This document shows, piece after piece, positions 16,145-24,000 of a stretch of 33,915 bases of DNA; positions within the stretch are counted from its first letter, which is position 1; every line of letters starts with the position of its first letter. The stretch comes from Stieleria sedimenti (GTDB taxonomy: Bacteria; Planctomycetota; Planctomycetia; Pirellulales; Pirellulaceae). Location of the stretch: assembly GCF_025060895.1 (NCBI RefSeq), contig NZ_JANZKV010000104.1, positions 1 through 33,915 on the forward strand, written 5' to 3'. The notes under the pieces are model-generated. The model saw nothing but the letters and a program-made list of their open reading frames with translations, did not search any database and was not told the DNA's origin. The position numbers were made by a program, and so were the translations under genes.

Positions 16145-18117
16145 AGGCGTTCCGCCGCGGCGGTTCTGATCTCATCACGCTCGATTTTTCTGTCATGATT
16201 TCGGTCGATGCGATTGAATCCGAATCGCTGAAAGGCAACCGGTGTCTCGTCACGTTCGATGATCCCGTCTCGGTTCGCATCCATGGACGCCATGAACTGG
16301 GTCACGTGTTCCTCGATTCGTTTGTCGCGTTCGGCCTGTTGGCGTAGCGAGAGTGGCTTTGGCTTTCGAACTCGGTCATGCGGACCGCCGCGAGGGATCG
16401 CGACGTCAAAGAACGCAACCGCCATTTCTTCCCAGGTCTGATCGCCCCAGGAGACGAAATCGTCGGGGGCGGGGTTAAACGGATTGCTGGAGGAATTGTC
16501 AAAGCGGACAGCCATCTCCAATGATTCGACATCGTTCAGATCGATCGGTGTCATGAATTCGTACCAATGCTGCCAGTTGAAATCGTAGTGGGGCACGCTG
16601 AGCAACGGTTTCGTTTGTCCGCCGGGGCGATTGGCTTGCAACCAGAACGATTTGCCGCGTAAGTGCATGTGCGGTGTGATGCCCAGCATTCGGCTGTTCG
16701 GCGGAAAGGAATCGACCGACATCTCGACGACGTGATCCTTCACCCCAGGCGGGATCTCGAATTCATGATCGATCGCCAGTTGCGTGAACACCTCGTGGCT
16801 GACATCGTCCGCGGCGGTTTCCCAAACACCAACCCGCGTCAGATCCTCAGCTTGTTGTCCGTTGGGGGTGTAGTGCATTTGAAACACGAGCTTCGAACCG
16901 GCGGGGACCAACCGGGCGTGACCGTCGGGCAGGGCGACGGCGCGTTGTCCGGGCACATAGGCCGCCATCCAGCCGATGCCATGGAATCCGTTGCCGTCGG
17001 GTGGTCGCACGAACACGATCGCGTGATGCACCACGCTGGCGTTTCCCGGTATCACTTGTGCCGCGCGAATCCAACGGTCTTCGGTCCACTTCGGGTCGAC
17101 GACAAAGTACTGGTATTCGACGATGCCTTCGGCGGGGACGGTGAACGGACGGTCGCGCATCGCAATCTCGAAGTCCGGCTCGGTTTCAAACTGCCATCCG
17201 CCGGTCCATTGCGGAAGTGGCGGGAGATCCCCCTCGTCGCCTTGGGGCATTCCGTTGTCCAGCCAGGCGGCAATCTTGTCGCGCGCCTCCTTCGGCATCC
17301 TCCGCTCGCCGACGAAATGCCCGATGTCGGGGTCGGCGTGCCAGGGCGGCATGCGTTTCTGGTCGATGACTTCCAAAATCATCTGCCCCCAACCGACCAC
17401 TTCGTCGTAGTCCGTCAGGGCCATCGGTGCGATCTCACCGCCGCGATGACATTCCACGCAGTGTTGGTTCAGGATTGATGCGATGTCTCCGTTGAAGGTT
17501 ACCGCTGCCGAAGAGGACTCGTTCGTCGAACGTTTCGCCGTGCGTGTGATCAAGCAACCGACGCTGGTGGTTTTCGGCTCGGGGATCGGACGACCCGACA
17601 GCAGGTATTCGATGGCATCGTGCAGATCGTTCTGCGTCGGCCGGGCTCGTGAGACGCCTGGTTCGTACTGATCGTCGATGCGTCCTTGGTAAACGATCTT
17701 GCCGTCCGCATCGACCACAAATACTTCGGGAGTGCGTGTCGCACCGAGGGCGTCGGCGATCGATTGATCGGCATCCTTCACCATCGGAAATTTGATCGCG
17801 TGCTTCGTTGCGTAGGCATCGATTTCCGATGGCGAATCTTGCACGTTGCTGTTGACGCCCAGAAACACGACACCACGACCGGCGTACCGATCGGCCATTC
17901 GCTGCAGACGCGGGCCATAAAGTCGTGCGAGCGGGCATTCCGTTCCCAGGAAACAAACCACGTTGAACGCCGAACCGTCCACCGAGATCACTTGTCCGGC
18001 CGTTCCGCGAAAGGTCAGCTGTTGCAGCGCGACGGCGTCCGCGGCAGACGCATTCCCCGCGAACAGGCAAACCAACAAGCTGCAAATGATGGTCATGCGA
18101 AGCACTGTGGTGCTCAT
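16141..18117 (-). CDS. Exported four-domain protein: redoxin, cytochrome c, copper type II monooxygenase-like, EF-hands
   Basis: Multi-domain redox protein, 658 aa from the ATG at 18117. The frame stays open upstream only by reading through a repeat, and this start gives a clean Sec signal (residues 1-25, ending NASA-A). Order: a thioredoxin/peroxiredoxin-like domain (about 30-190) with a single Cys61 in GTECPLARLYGPRL and EVFVVDADGKIVYQGRIDD; a haem-binding QHCVECHRGGEIAP near 217-230; a copper type II, ascorbate-dependent monooxygenase-like region with VVHHAIVF (about 361), QMHYTPNG (about 414) and PHMHLRGK (about 482), matching the two histidine copper sites; and two C-terminal EF-hands, DANRDGIIERDE (about 609) and DRNHDRKIERDE (about 635). 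The reaction is unknown. It is translationally coupled to the RND transporter. Confidence 0.88.
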   Translation of the reverse strand: MSTTVLRMTIICSLLVCLFAGNASAADAVALQQLTFRGTAGQVISVDGSAFNVVCFLGTECPLARLYGPRLQRMADRYAGRGVVFLGVNSNVQDSPSEIDAYATKHAIKFPMVKDADQSIADALGATRTPEVFVVDADGKIVYQGRIDDQYEPGVSRARPTQNDLHDAIEYLLSGRPIPEPKTTSVGCLITRTAKRSTNESSSAAVTFNGDIASILNQHCVECHRGGEIAPMALTDYDEVVGWGQMILEVIDQKRMPPWHADPDIGHFVGERRMPKEARDKIAAWLDNGMPQGDEGDLPPLPQWTGGWQFETEPDFEIAMRDRPFTVPAEGIVEYQYFVVDPKWTEDRWIRAAQVIPGNASVVHHAIVFVRPPDGNGFHGIGWMAAYVPGQRAVALPDGHARLVPAGSKLVFQMHYTPNGQQAEDLTRVGVWETAADDVSHEVFTQLAIDHEFEIPPGVKDHVVEMSVDSFPPNSRMLGITPHMHLRGKSFWLQANRPGGQTKPLLSVPHYDFNWQHWYEFMTPIDLNDVESLEMAVRFDNSSSNPFNPAPDDFVSWGDQTWEEMAVAFFDVAIPRGGPHDRVRKPKPLSLRQQAERDKRIEEHVTQFMASMDANRDGIIERDETPVAFQRFGFNRIDRNHDRKIERDEIRTAAAERL

Positions 18118-18194
18118 GAATGGATGGCTCCCTGTGATCGATCCGAGCGGGTATGCGCTGTCACTCAGCCGCGTTCGTGTCCACCCTGCCGGGC

Positions 18195-18324
18195 AACGCT
18201 GTGAAGCATTTTTTAGCGGTAGGGCGCGAGCCCTCCGGTGTTGTGGCAGAGATGAAGACCCGGAGGGCTCGCGCCCTGCCGCTAAAACCTCAATAAACAC
18301 ATGGAAAAAATGCTTCACAGCGTT
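18195..18324. repeat. Large type-C inverted repeat
   Basis: AACGCTGTGAAGCAT (18195-18209) is the exact inverse of 18310-18324. Inside, TTTTAGCGGTAGGGCGCGAG plus CCCTCCGG (18211-18238) is mirrored by 18260-18287 with a few changes. The right-hand copy begins in the TAA stop (18323-18325) of the adjacent membrane protein gene. Together the arms could form a cruciform of over 40 bp. Confidence 0.85.
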
Positions 18325-18727
18325 ACCTGTCGGGGCGTCTCGATTCCGCCATCGCCCTGGCGGCTTGTTCGGCTGCCATTGCTTGTTGCCGCGTTTGTTG
18401 CCGCGCACGTTCGGCAGCAAGTCTAGCGTGCATCAGCCGCATTTGAAACAGAGTGCCGCCGGTCAGGACCAGGCACAGGATGATGCCGACGACGGCGCGT
18501 TTGCGGTAGGGCTGACCGCCGATCCACGTGACGACAAAAAACGCGAGTGCGATCAGCACGAACCCGAGCGGCGGCAGGTTTCGTATGAACATCGCCAGAA
18601 ACCCGAGTGATGCGAAGGCAAGACCGGCCCAAAAGCACACCTTTCCAAGCCCACCCGTTTGACGCTTCGTGGTATCGTGCGAAACGGTTTCCGGCGGTGA
18701 CTGATAAGGGTTTGTTCGGACGCTCAT
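18323..18727 (-). CDS. Small three-helix membrane protein with NPY motif and basic coiled tail
   Basis: Hypothetical 134-aa membrane protein. I chose ATG 18727 over a TTG four codons upstream. The N-terminus MSVRTNPYQSPPET has the same NPYxS/P opening as the gene at 765-1085. Helices are predicted at about 28-48, 53-70 and 77-96. A highly charged, Arg/Ala/Gln-rich tail (97-134) is likely an extended or coiled helix. No function is recognisable. The stop codon lies at the edge of a type-C repeat. The neighbour in the same direction is the redoxin/monooxygenase gene, but about 205 bp and a large inverted repeat separate them, so an operon is uncertain. Confidence 0.72.
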   Translation of the reverse strand: MSVRTNPYQSPPETVSHDTTKRQTGGLGKVCFWAGLAFASLGFLAMFIRNLPPLGFVLIALAFFVVTWIGGQPYRKRAVVGIILCLVLTGGTLFQMRLMHARLAAERARQQTRQQAMAAEQAARAMAESRRPDR

Positions 18728-18738
18728 TCGATCACTCA

Positions 18739-18807
18739 AGTGGCGTAGGCTTCCAGCTTGCGTTCGGGGGCGCTTTCAGGATATCGCAAGCTGGAAGCTT
18801 ACGCCAC
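18739..18807. repeat. Inverted REP doublet (type B)
   Basis: A plus copy at 18739-18762 (AGTGG, C-GTAGGCT, TCC, AGCTTGC-G) faces a minus copy at 18785-18807 (GTGG, C-GTAAGCT, TCC, AGCTTGC-G) with a 22-nt spacer. This matches the two-REP arrangement known as a REPIN. It lies in the divergent gap before the Gfo/Idh/MocA gene. Confidence 0.85.
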
Positions 18808-18989
18808 GGAACGCACGTTTGCTGTTGCGTAATGACCATCTTTAATTTCCGTCCGTCGCAACATAGCCCGTGCGGGGGCGACGCTCGATCCGTATCGCGC
18901 AAAGGCATCGCCTTTGATACACTTGGATCGATTCAAGATCCCAGAGAGAGTGTCAAGAATCCCCTCCACCCCCAAGAGTTCCGCAACAA

Positions 18990-20069
18990 ATGATCAATCC
19001 ACGTTCACTTTCACGACGTCATTGGCTTGCCGCCTTGCCCGCTGTTGCCACTGCGGCAGGACAGTTCTGTCAGGCCGCCGAAAAACCTCGCATTCGAATC
19101 GGTCAGATCGGAACCAAGCACGCCCACGCCAGCGGAAAACTGCAGGCGATTCTGAAATTTCCCGAGACGTTCGATTTCGTCGGAATCGTGGAACCTGACG
19201 CGGAACGTCGTGCGGCGATGGCGGATCGTGATCCCTACCGACGCGTGACGTGGTTGACCGAATCGGAACTGCTTTCGTCGCCGGGGCTGCAAGCCGTCGC
19301 GGTGGAGACGGATATTCCCAATCTGGTGCCCACGGCGGTGCGTTGTTTGAAGGCCGGAAAACACATTCACCTGGATAAACCGGCGGGCGAATCGCTGGAA
19401 GCCTGTCGTGCGATGCACCAAATCGCGACGGATCGAAATCTGGCCATCCAGATGGGCTACATGTTGCGCTACAACCCTGCATTCCAATTTGCCGATCGGA
19501 TCGTCCGCGCCGGATGGCTGGGCGAAATCACCGAGATCAGCGGCATGATGGGCAAGTACATGAACGACGGTGGCCGTTTGGAACTGGCCAAGATTTCCGG
19601 TGGCGGCATGTTCGAACTGGCCTGTCATCTGATCGATCAGGTCGTTTCGTTGCTCGGACCGCCGGAGAAAGTCATTTCACATCTGCGGCGGACGTTTCCC
19701 GAGAAAGATACGTTTGCGGACAATCAGTTGGCGGTGTTTGACTATCCCAAAGCGATCGCGACGATTCGTTGCAATCACATTGATCCGATGGGCGGAGCGC
19801 GTCGACAGTTCTCGATCACCGGTACCGAAGGCACGTTTGAAATTCGCCCGTTGGAACCGACACCGAAAGGTCGGCTGGGGCTGGATCGTCCCCGCGGCGA
19901 TTTTAAAAAGGGCTACCAGGACGTGACGTTCGAAAGTCCAACGGGTCGCTACGACGCGGAGTTCATGGACTTGGCAAGCGTCGTCCGCGGCGAGAAAAAA
20001 CTGCGTTGGGACGCCGAGCACGACATCGCCACGCACGAAGCGGTGCTGCGTGCCAGTGGCATGCTTTGA
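18990..20069 (+). CDS. Gfo/Idh/MocA family oxidoreductase, exported
   Basis: NAD(P)-dependent oxidoreductase of the glucose-fructose oxidoreductase/inositol dehydrogenase family, 359 aa. An N-terminal twin-arginine-type signal (SLSRRHWLAALPAVATAAG, residues 6-24) suggests export with bound cofactor, as in glucose-fructose oxidoreductase. The Rossmann segment is RIRIGQIGTKHAHASGK (34-50), slightly unusual in replacing the common GxGxxG spacing by GTKHAHASG. The catalytic-lysine motif is KHIHLDKPAGE (124-134; Lys130). The C-terminal alpha/beta domain contains a GGGMFELACHLIDQV block with the expected histidine. Substrate is unknown, most likely a sugar or sugar derivative. The Uma2-type gene follows in the same direction 76 nt later. 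Confidence 0.92.
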   Translation: MINPRSLSRRHWLAALPAVATAAGQFCQAAEKPRIRIGQIGTKHAHASGKLQAILKFPETFDFVGIVEPDAERRAAMADRDPYRRVTWLTESELLSSPGLQAVAVETDIPNLVPTAVRCLKAGKHIHLDKPAGESLEACRAMHQIATDRNLAIQMGYMLRYNPAFQFADRIVRAGWLGEITEISGMMGKYMNDGGRLELAKISGGGMFELACHLIDQVVSLLGPPEKVISHLRRTFPEKDTFADNQLAVFDYPKAIATIRCNHIDPMGGARRQFSITGTEGTFEIRPLEPTPKGRLGLDRPRGDFKKGYQDVTFESPTGRYDAEFMDLASVVRGEKKLRWDAEHDIATHEAVLRASGML

Positions 20070-20145
20070 CGAGGCAGATGACGGCGGATTATCATGATGG
20101 TGTTCCCGTGAGGGACCGTTGCCTCAACTTGTCCGAGTCGTACCG

Positions 20146-20700
20146 ATGAGCACCAGTTTGCATTTAACCGCGGCCGAATTCGATCGCATGGTGACGTGCG
20201 GTGCGTTTGACCACCTCAATCGCAAAGTTGAATTGATTCGGGGGGGACTTCGTGAAATGAATCCGGCCGGTCCGCTACACGACGATTTGATCATGTTTCT
20301 CACCGGCTGGTCAGTGCGTTCCACGTCGGCCGACCAGATTTCGGTGACAGCGCAGACGGGCTTAGATCTGGCGGAGCTCGATAGTCGCCCCGAGCCTGAC
20401 TTGCTTTGGGTCCGCGCGGGACGCTATCAACAAAGGCATCCGTCGGCCGAAGACGTCAAGCTCGCGATTGAAGTTTCGCACAGTAGCTTGAACTATGATC
20501 TTCGAGAGAAGGCGGAGTTGTATGCCGAAGCGGAAATCGTGGAATACTGGCTGGTCGACGCCGGCGGTGCCTGCGTCCACGTCTTTCGCAGCCCGCAAGG
20601 AAAAGCCTACGCCGACCACACGGTCGCTCGCCGCGGTGATCGGATCTCTCCGCTTGCGGCACCCGAAGCCGTGCTTGCGGTGAATGATTTGTTTGGGTGA
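20146..20700 (+). CDS. Uma2-family (DUF820) PD-(D/E)XK nuclease-fold protein
   Basis: Member of the Uma2/DUF820 family, which has a restriction-endonuclease-like fold. Such families are expanded in cyanobacteria and planctomycetes and their role is not established. 184 aa from ATG 20146; an in-frame TTG at 20119 is less likely. Visible motifs: an early glutamate in KVELIRGGL (Glu29), RPEPDLLWV (Asp85), LAIEVSHSS (Glu109) and LREKAELYAEA (Lys122), followed by EYWLVD, the family signature order. All predicted catalytic positions are present, so it may be active. The gene may be co-transcribed with the upstream oxidoreductase but no functional link is apparent. Confidence 0.9.
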   Translation: MSTSLHLTAAEFDRMVTCGAFDHLNRKVELIRGGLREMNPAGPLHDDLIMFLTGWSVRSTSADQISVTAQTGLDLAELDSRPEPDLLWVRAGRYQQRHPSAEDVKLAIEVSHSSLNYDLREKAELYAEAEIVEYWLVDAGGACVHVFRSPQGKAYADHTVARRGDRISPLAAPEAVLAVNDLFG

Positions 20701-20753
20701 CGTTGATCGCGCCCGCAGTTTTGCCGATCCAAGCAACGGCCAGACAATAAACC

Positions 20754-20832
20754 GCGAAAACGGGGTCAGGAGTCAATAGCCGGAACGGCCCTACGGGTGC
20801 TTCGCACGATTGACTCCTGCCCCCCTTTTCGC
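20754..20832. repeat. 24-bp inverted repeat with GGTCAGGAGTCAAT arms
   Basis: GCGAAAACGGGGTCAGGAGT then CAAT (20754-20777) is mirrored at 20809-20832 with two mismatches. The 31-nt loop contains a small hairpin (GTGC-TTC-GCAC). The sequence is unrelated to the REP-like families. It may be a mobile miniature element or a bidirectional stem at the Uma2 3' end. Confidence 0.75.
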
Positions 20833-20863
20833 TCGCAGGACTTTAGGGACAGAGCCTAGCCGG

Positions 20864-20926
20864 ACAGGCTTACAGGCTTACAGGCTTACAGGCTTACAGG
20901 CTTACAGGCTTACAGGCTTACAGGCT
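20864..20926. repeat. Octamer tandem repeat, ACAGGCTT x8
   Basis: ACAGGCTT is repeated head to tail seven times, plus a final ACAGGCT, without interruption. The unit equals ACAGGCT, one stem arm of the type-A hairpin read on this strand, plus T. A complete type-A hairpin follows 15 nt later. Probably replication-slippage expansion of a hairpin fragment. Confidence 0.95.
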
Positions 20927-20941
20927 CGTCGATGCTGAAAT

Positions 20942-20965
20942 GACAGGCTGGAAGCCTATCCCACT
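20942..20965 (-). repeat. REP-like hairpin, type A
   Basis: Minus strand: AGTGG head, G-ATAGGCT, loop TCC, AGCCTGT-C. Complete copy next to the octamer array, about 240 nt from the Uma2 stop and about 70 nt from the DUF2007-like stop. In the orientation of the DUF2007-like gene it reads downstream of it. Confidence 0.8.
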
Positions 20966-21037
20966 CGCAACATCCGACACTTATTTTCAGTTGGCTGCTA
21001 ATTATCGGTGCCCCAACGTTTAAAAGTGGGCGGAGCG

Positions 21038-21295
21038 TTAATCGTCAAAGACCGGTGGATCTATTTTGATTTCAGCGATCACTTGGCGGGCCCGTTCGGC
21101 GTCCTCTTCGAACGTTTTGATCTTGACCATGCCAGGAGCTTCGGCGCGAAAACCGGACGTAAATCCGCCGGTCGCGACGGCGCGTATCCCGGCGTCCTGA
21201 AGCACCGACACGACGATCGAAGCCGACAATTCATCGGTCCGCTCGGCGACCGTCACAAGCTTGGCGGTATCCAGGTTCTTTTCGTCTTCGGGCAT
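21038..21295 (-). CDS. DUF2007-like small protein (putative signal-transducing protein family)
   Basis: 85-aa cytoplasmic protein. The frame could begin farther upstream, but the ATG at 21295 gives the compact family length and leaves room for a divergent promoter. The sequence KLVTVAERTDELSASIVVSVLQ then DAGIRAVATGG is the helix-strand pattern of DUF2007 (ferredoxin-like) domains: a first beta strand, a helix that senses two copies or inputs, and DAGI before the second strand. The end (FEEDAERARQVIAEI) is the usual second helix. The family has no proven function. It is divergently placed from the lipoprotein sulfatase, with 136 nt between starts. Confidence 0.7.
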   Translation of the reverse strand: MPEDEKNLDTAKLVTVAERTDELSASIVVSVLQDAGIRAVATGGFTSGFRAEAPGMVKIKTFEEDAERARQVIAEIKIDPPVFDD

Positions 21296-21431
21296 GATCG
21301 GGGTTCTCGGGAACAACGGGGCATCATCGTATCCACTAAGATACACCACTGATGGCATGTACGAATGGTATCCGTGCGTACGCCTTGCCATCGGTGGGAG
21401 GAATCACTTGGATGACACAGTGCAGAGAACA

Positions 21432-22847
21432 ATGACTGGAATTCGAGTAATCGCATCAGTGTTCGTCGCGGCCATCGTGATCTTGTCAGGTTGCTGGAGA
21501 GAAAGTGCGATGGCCGCGGATCCGCGGCCGAATTTTCTGGTCATCGTCAGCGATGATCAACGCCCCGACACGATCGCCGCGCTGGGCAATCCGGTGATCG
21601 AGACGCCGAATTTGGATCGTCTGGTTCGCGAGGGAATGACGTTTACGCGGGCGACCTGTGCGTTTCCGTTGTGTGTCCCCAGCCGCGCCGAAATCCTGAC
21701 TGGCGCGACTGCGTTTCGAAATGGCGTCCCCTATGGAAGCGGTCGTTTAAGACCGGGGCAGACGTTTTGGGCAGACGCGTTGCGTGATGCCGGCTACCAG
21801 ACCTGGTACTCGGGCAAGTGGATGAATGACGGCTCGCCGAAAACGCGTGGTTACGACGAAACCAGTGGATTGTTCAGCAGCGGCGGAGCTGGCGCACAGG
21901 GAAAAGAACCGCGATACGGGCGATTTGGACGACTGATCACCGGTTACCGCGGCTGGACGTTCAAAACCGATGACGGCAAACCGGAGCTGGAGAAAGGAAT
22001 TGGCTTGGTCGGCGAAACGAGCAAGCACATCGCCGATGGCGCGATCGCGCTGCTTCAACGCGATTCGGACCAGCCGTTTTTTCTGCACGTCAATTTCACC
22101 GCCCCGCATGACCCGCTGATCATCCCGCCCGGGTACGACGACAAATACGATCCCGCCACCGTCCCCCTGCAGGCGAACCTGTTGCCCGAGCACCCGTTCG
22201 ACCACGGAAATTTGAAAGGCCGTGACGAACAACTCTTGCCCTGGCCCCGCACCGAGCACGAGGTTCGGCGAGAGATCGCGGCCTACTATGCCGTCATCGA
22301 TGATATGGATCATCACATCGGACGGATCCTGAAATCGTTGCAGCAGTCGGGCAGGTACGACAACACCGTGATCGTCTTCACCAGCGACCACGGCTTGGCT
22401 CTGGGTAGTCACGGGTTGATGGGCAAGCAAAACATGTACGAACACACGATCGGAGTTCCGTTCCTCATCGCCGGTCCGGGGATTCCGGCTGGGCAACGCA
22501 CCGACGCACAGGTCTACTTGCGGGACATGTATCCGACGACGTGTGAGCTGGCCGGGATTTCGATTCCGGCTTCGGTGGATGCCAAAAGTTTCGCACCGGT
22601 CTTGGATGGAACCGCAACCGAAATCCACCCGGCAGTCTTCGGTTATTACCATGACGCTCAACGGATGATTCGCACGAAGCGGTGGAAACTGATTCAATAT
22701 CCGCTGATCGACAAGGTGCAACTGTTTGACTTGAAAAATGATCCCGACGAGCGAAACGATTTGTCGGCGCGCGACGAGTACGTTTCGATTCGGGAGGAGC
22801 TCGCCGGTCAAATGCGTGATTGGTTTGAGAAGCACGTTGTCAAGTAG
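21432..22847 (+). CDS. Lipoprotein-type sulfatase
   Basis: Type I sulfatase, 471 aa from ATG 21432; upstream in-frame starts would overlap the divergent gene. The signal has a lipobox, VILSGC (Cys21), so the enzyme is probably lipid-anchored in the membrane facing the periplasm. The sulfatase motif is CVPSR (Cys81-Arg85, within CAFPLCVPSRAEILTG), with Cys81 the formylglycine precursor. Metal ligands: Asp41-Asp42 (VSDDQRPD) and SDHG late in the protein, with LGSHGLMGKQNMYE typical of iduronate-sulfatase-like members. The closing block (IRTKRWKLIQYP, LFDLKNDPDERNDLS) is also family-typical. Substrate unknown, perhaps a sulfated polysaccharide. A type-D REP doublet begins 15 nt after the stop. 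Confidence 0.95.
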   Translation: MTGIRVIASVFVAAIVILSGCWRESAMAADPRPNFLVIVSDDQRPDTIAALGNPVIETPNLDRLVREGMTFTRATCAFPLCVPSRAEILTGATAFRNGVPYGSGRLRPGQTFWADALRDAGYQTWYSGKWMNDGSPKTRGYDETSGLFSSGGAGAQGKEPRYGRFGRLITGYRGWTFKTDDGKPELEKGIGLVGETSKHIADGAIALLQRDSDQPFFLHVNFTAPHDPLIIPPGYDDKYDPATVPLQANLLPEHPFDHGNLKGRDEQLLPWPRTEHEVRREIAAYYAVIDDMDHHIGRILKSLQQSGRYDNTVIVFTSDHGLALGSHGLMGKQNMYEHTIGVPFLIAGPGIPAGQRTDAQVYLRDMYPTTCELAGISIPASVDAKSFAPVLDGTATEIHPAVFGYYHDAQRMIRTKRWKLIQYPLIDKVQLFDLKNDPDERNDLSARDEYVSIREELAGQMRDWFEKHVVK

Positions 22848-22862
22848 TTGCGGTGCGGCGGT

Positions 22863-22912
22863 GTAGGTCAGGCTGTGCCTGACGGCCCATTGGCATGCAC
22901 AGCATGCCCTAC
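22863..22912. repeat. Inverted REP doublet (type D)
   Basis: Plus copy 22863-22883: GTAG head, GTCAGGC-TGT-GCCTGAC. Minus copy 22892-22912: GTAG head, GGCATGC-TGT-GCATGCC. Each has a 7-bp stem and TGT triloop, the two differ in stem sequence, and they face each other over 8 nt. It sits 15 nt after the sulfatase stop. Confidence 0.85.
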
Positions 22913-22937
22913 GCGGCTACGCGGAGTGTTTTTGTAT

Positions 22938-22962
22938 TAGCGGCCGGGCGCGAGCCCTCCGG
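22938..22962 (+). repeat. Type-C repeat copy
   Basis: TAGCGGCCGGGC-GCGA-GCCCTCCGG, a single plus-orientation copy just before the dehydrogenase gene. The outer stem pair is C-T rather than A-T, so this copy is slightly weakened. Confidence 0.65.
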
Positions 22963-22994
22963 TCTTTCGAAGTGTTTTCAAACTGAAACAATCC

Positions 22995-23999
22995 ATGAAA
23001 CAACGATTCAAGGTGGTGATCACCGATTTGATCACCGAGCCGCTGGACGCCGAGCGCGGCGTGTTGGATGAAGTCGCCGACGTGGTGGCGTTGGACGCGA
23101 AGTGTGAAGCGGACTTGATCGGTCAGATCGAAGACGCCGATGCGGTGATGGTCTATCACTATTTGACGTTTTCGAAATCCAGTGTCGATCGGCTGAAACG
23201 GTGCCGCGCGATCGTGCGGCCGGGTGTCGGCTACGATGCGATCGATCTGGCGGCGGCACGGCAGCGGGGGATTCCGGTTTGCAATGTGCCGGACTATGGG
23301 ACCGAAGAGGTCGCGGATTCGGCAGTCGCCATGGCGGTCTCGCTCGCCCGTGGTACCCATTTGCTCAACAGCCGACTGCGACGCGGCGTCGGGCATTGGA
23401 ACGTCGACCAAGCGATGCCGATTGCTCGGCTCCGCGGCCGGCGTTTCGGGATCATCGGCTGCGGGCGTATCGGAACTGCGGCAGCACTTCGTGCCAAAGC
23501 GTTCGGGCTGGAGGTGGCGTTCTATGATCCGTATCGACCCGACGGTCTGGACAAGGCATTGGGGATCCGCCGCATCGAACGACTCGATGACCTGTTGGTG
23601 TCGTCGCACATCGTCAGTGTGCATTGCCCGCTGACTGAAGAAACGCGGGGAATGATTGCCGGTCCACAAATCGCTCGAATGCCGCGCGGGTCGTTCTTGG
23701 TCAACACGGCGCGGGGCGGCATCGTGGACACGCTGGCCGTGGTCGATGCGCTCCAGAGCGGTCAGCTGGCCGGAGCCGGGATCGATGTGTTGGAACACGA
23801 GCCGCCGCCACAAGACAGCCCGGTGTTGACCGCGTGGCGTGATCCCAATCACCCCGCCCACGATCGGCTGTTGCTCAATCCCCACACCGCGTATTACTGC
23901 GAAGAGGGCAGCGACGAGTTCCGCACCAAGGGGGCGCAAGAAGTGTTGCGGGCGCTGTTGGGCCAGCCGCTGCGGAATGTGGTGAATGAAGACGTTTAA
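22995..23999 (+). CDS. D-isomer-specific 2-hydroxyacid dehydrogenase, CtBP-like
   Basis: NAD-dependent 2-hydroxyacid dehydrogenase, 334 aa, cytoplasmic. It probably interconverts a 2-oxo acid and its D-2-hydroxy acid; substrate unknown. The nucleotide-binding motif is FGIIGCGRIGTAA (GxGxxG at 155-160), with a downstream acidic residue in YDPYRPDG. Catalytic residues are in place: Arg240 (NTARGGIVDT), Glu269 (DVLEHEPPP) and His297 (NPHTAYYCEEG). The HTAYYxEE form and spacing resemble the CtBP branch more than phosphoglycerate dehydrogenase; no ACT domain is present. ATG 22995 fits the family start (MKQRFKVVITD). The coding region ends one nucleotide before a type-B repeat. The link to the sulfatase upstream (147 bp with repeats between) is uncertain. 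Confidence 0.93.
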   Translation: MKQRFKVVITDLITEPLDAERGVLDEVADVVALDAKCEADLIGQIEDADAVMVYHYLTFSKSSVDRLKRCRAIVRPGVGYDAIDLAAARQRGIPVCNVPDYGTEEVADSAVAMAVSLARGTHLLNSRLRRGVGHWNVDQAMPIARLRGRRFGIIGCGRIGTAAALRAKAFGLEVAFYDPYRPDGLDKALGIRRIERLDDLLVSSHIVSVHCPLTEETRGMIAGPQIARMPRGSFLVNTARGGIVDTLAVVDALQSGQLAGAGIDVLEHEPPPQDSPVLTAWRDPNHPAHDRLLLNPHTAYYCEEGSDEFRTKGAQEVLRALLGQPLRNVVNEDV

Positions 24000-24000
24000 A

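Larger units (their letters stand above)
20701..21037. other. Repeat-filled intergenic region
   Basis: 337 bp between convergent genes with no credible coding frame. It holds a 24-bp inverted repeat (20754-20832), an octamer tandem array (20864-20926) and a type-A REP-like hairpin (20942-20965). The remaining roughly 70 bp up to the DUF2007-like gene shows nothing recognisable. Confidence 0.7.

Noticed and set aside
16141-18420. Longer start (18420) for the redoxin/monooxygenase protein
   Set aside because: The extra 101 residues come from translating a type-C repeat and intergenic DNA; ATG 18117 gives a proper signal peptide.
20864-20926. Octamer array as an origin iteron or CRISPR
   Set aside because: The 8-nt unit is head to tail without spacers, no replication gene or AT-rich box lies nearby, and the unit equals a hairpin arm plus T.
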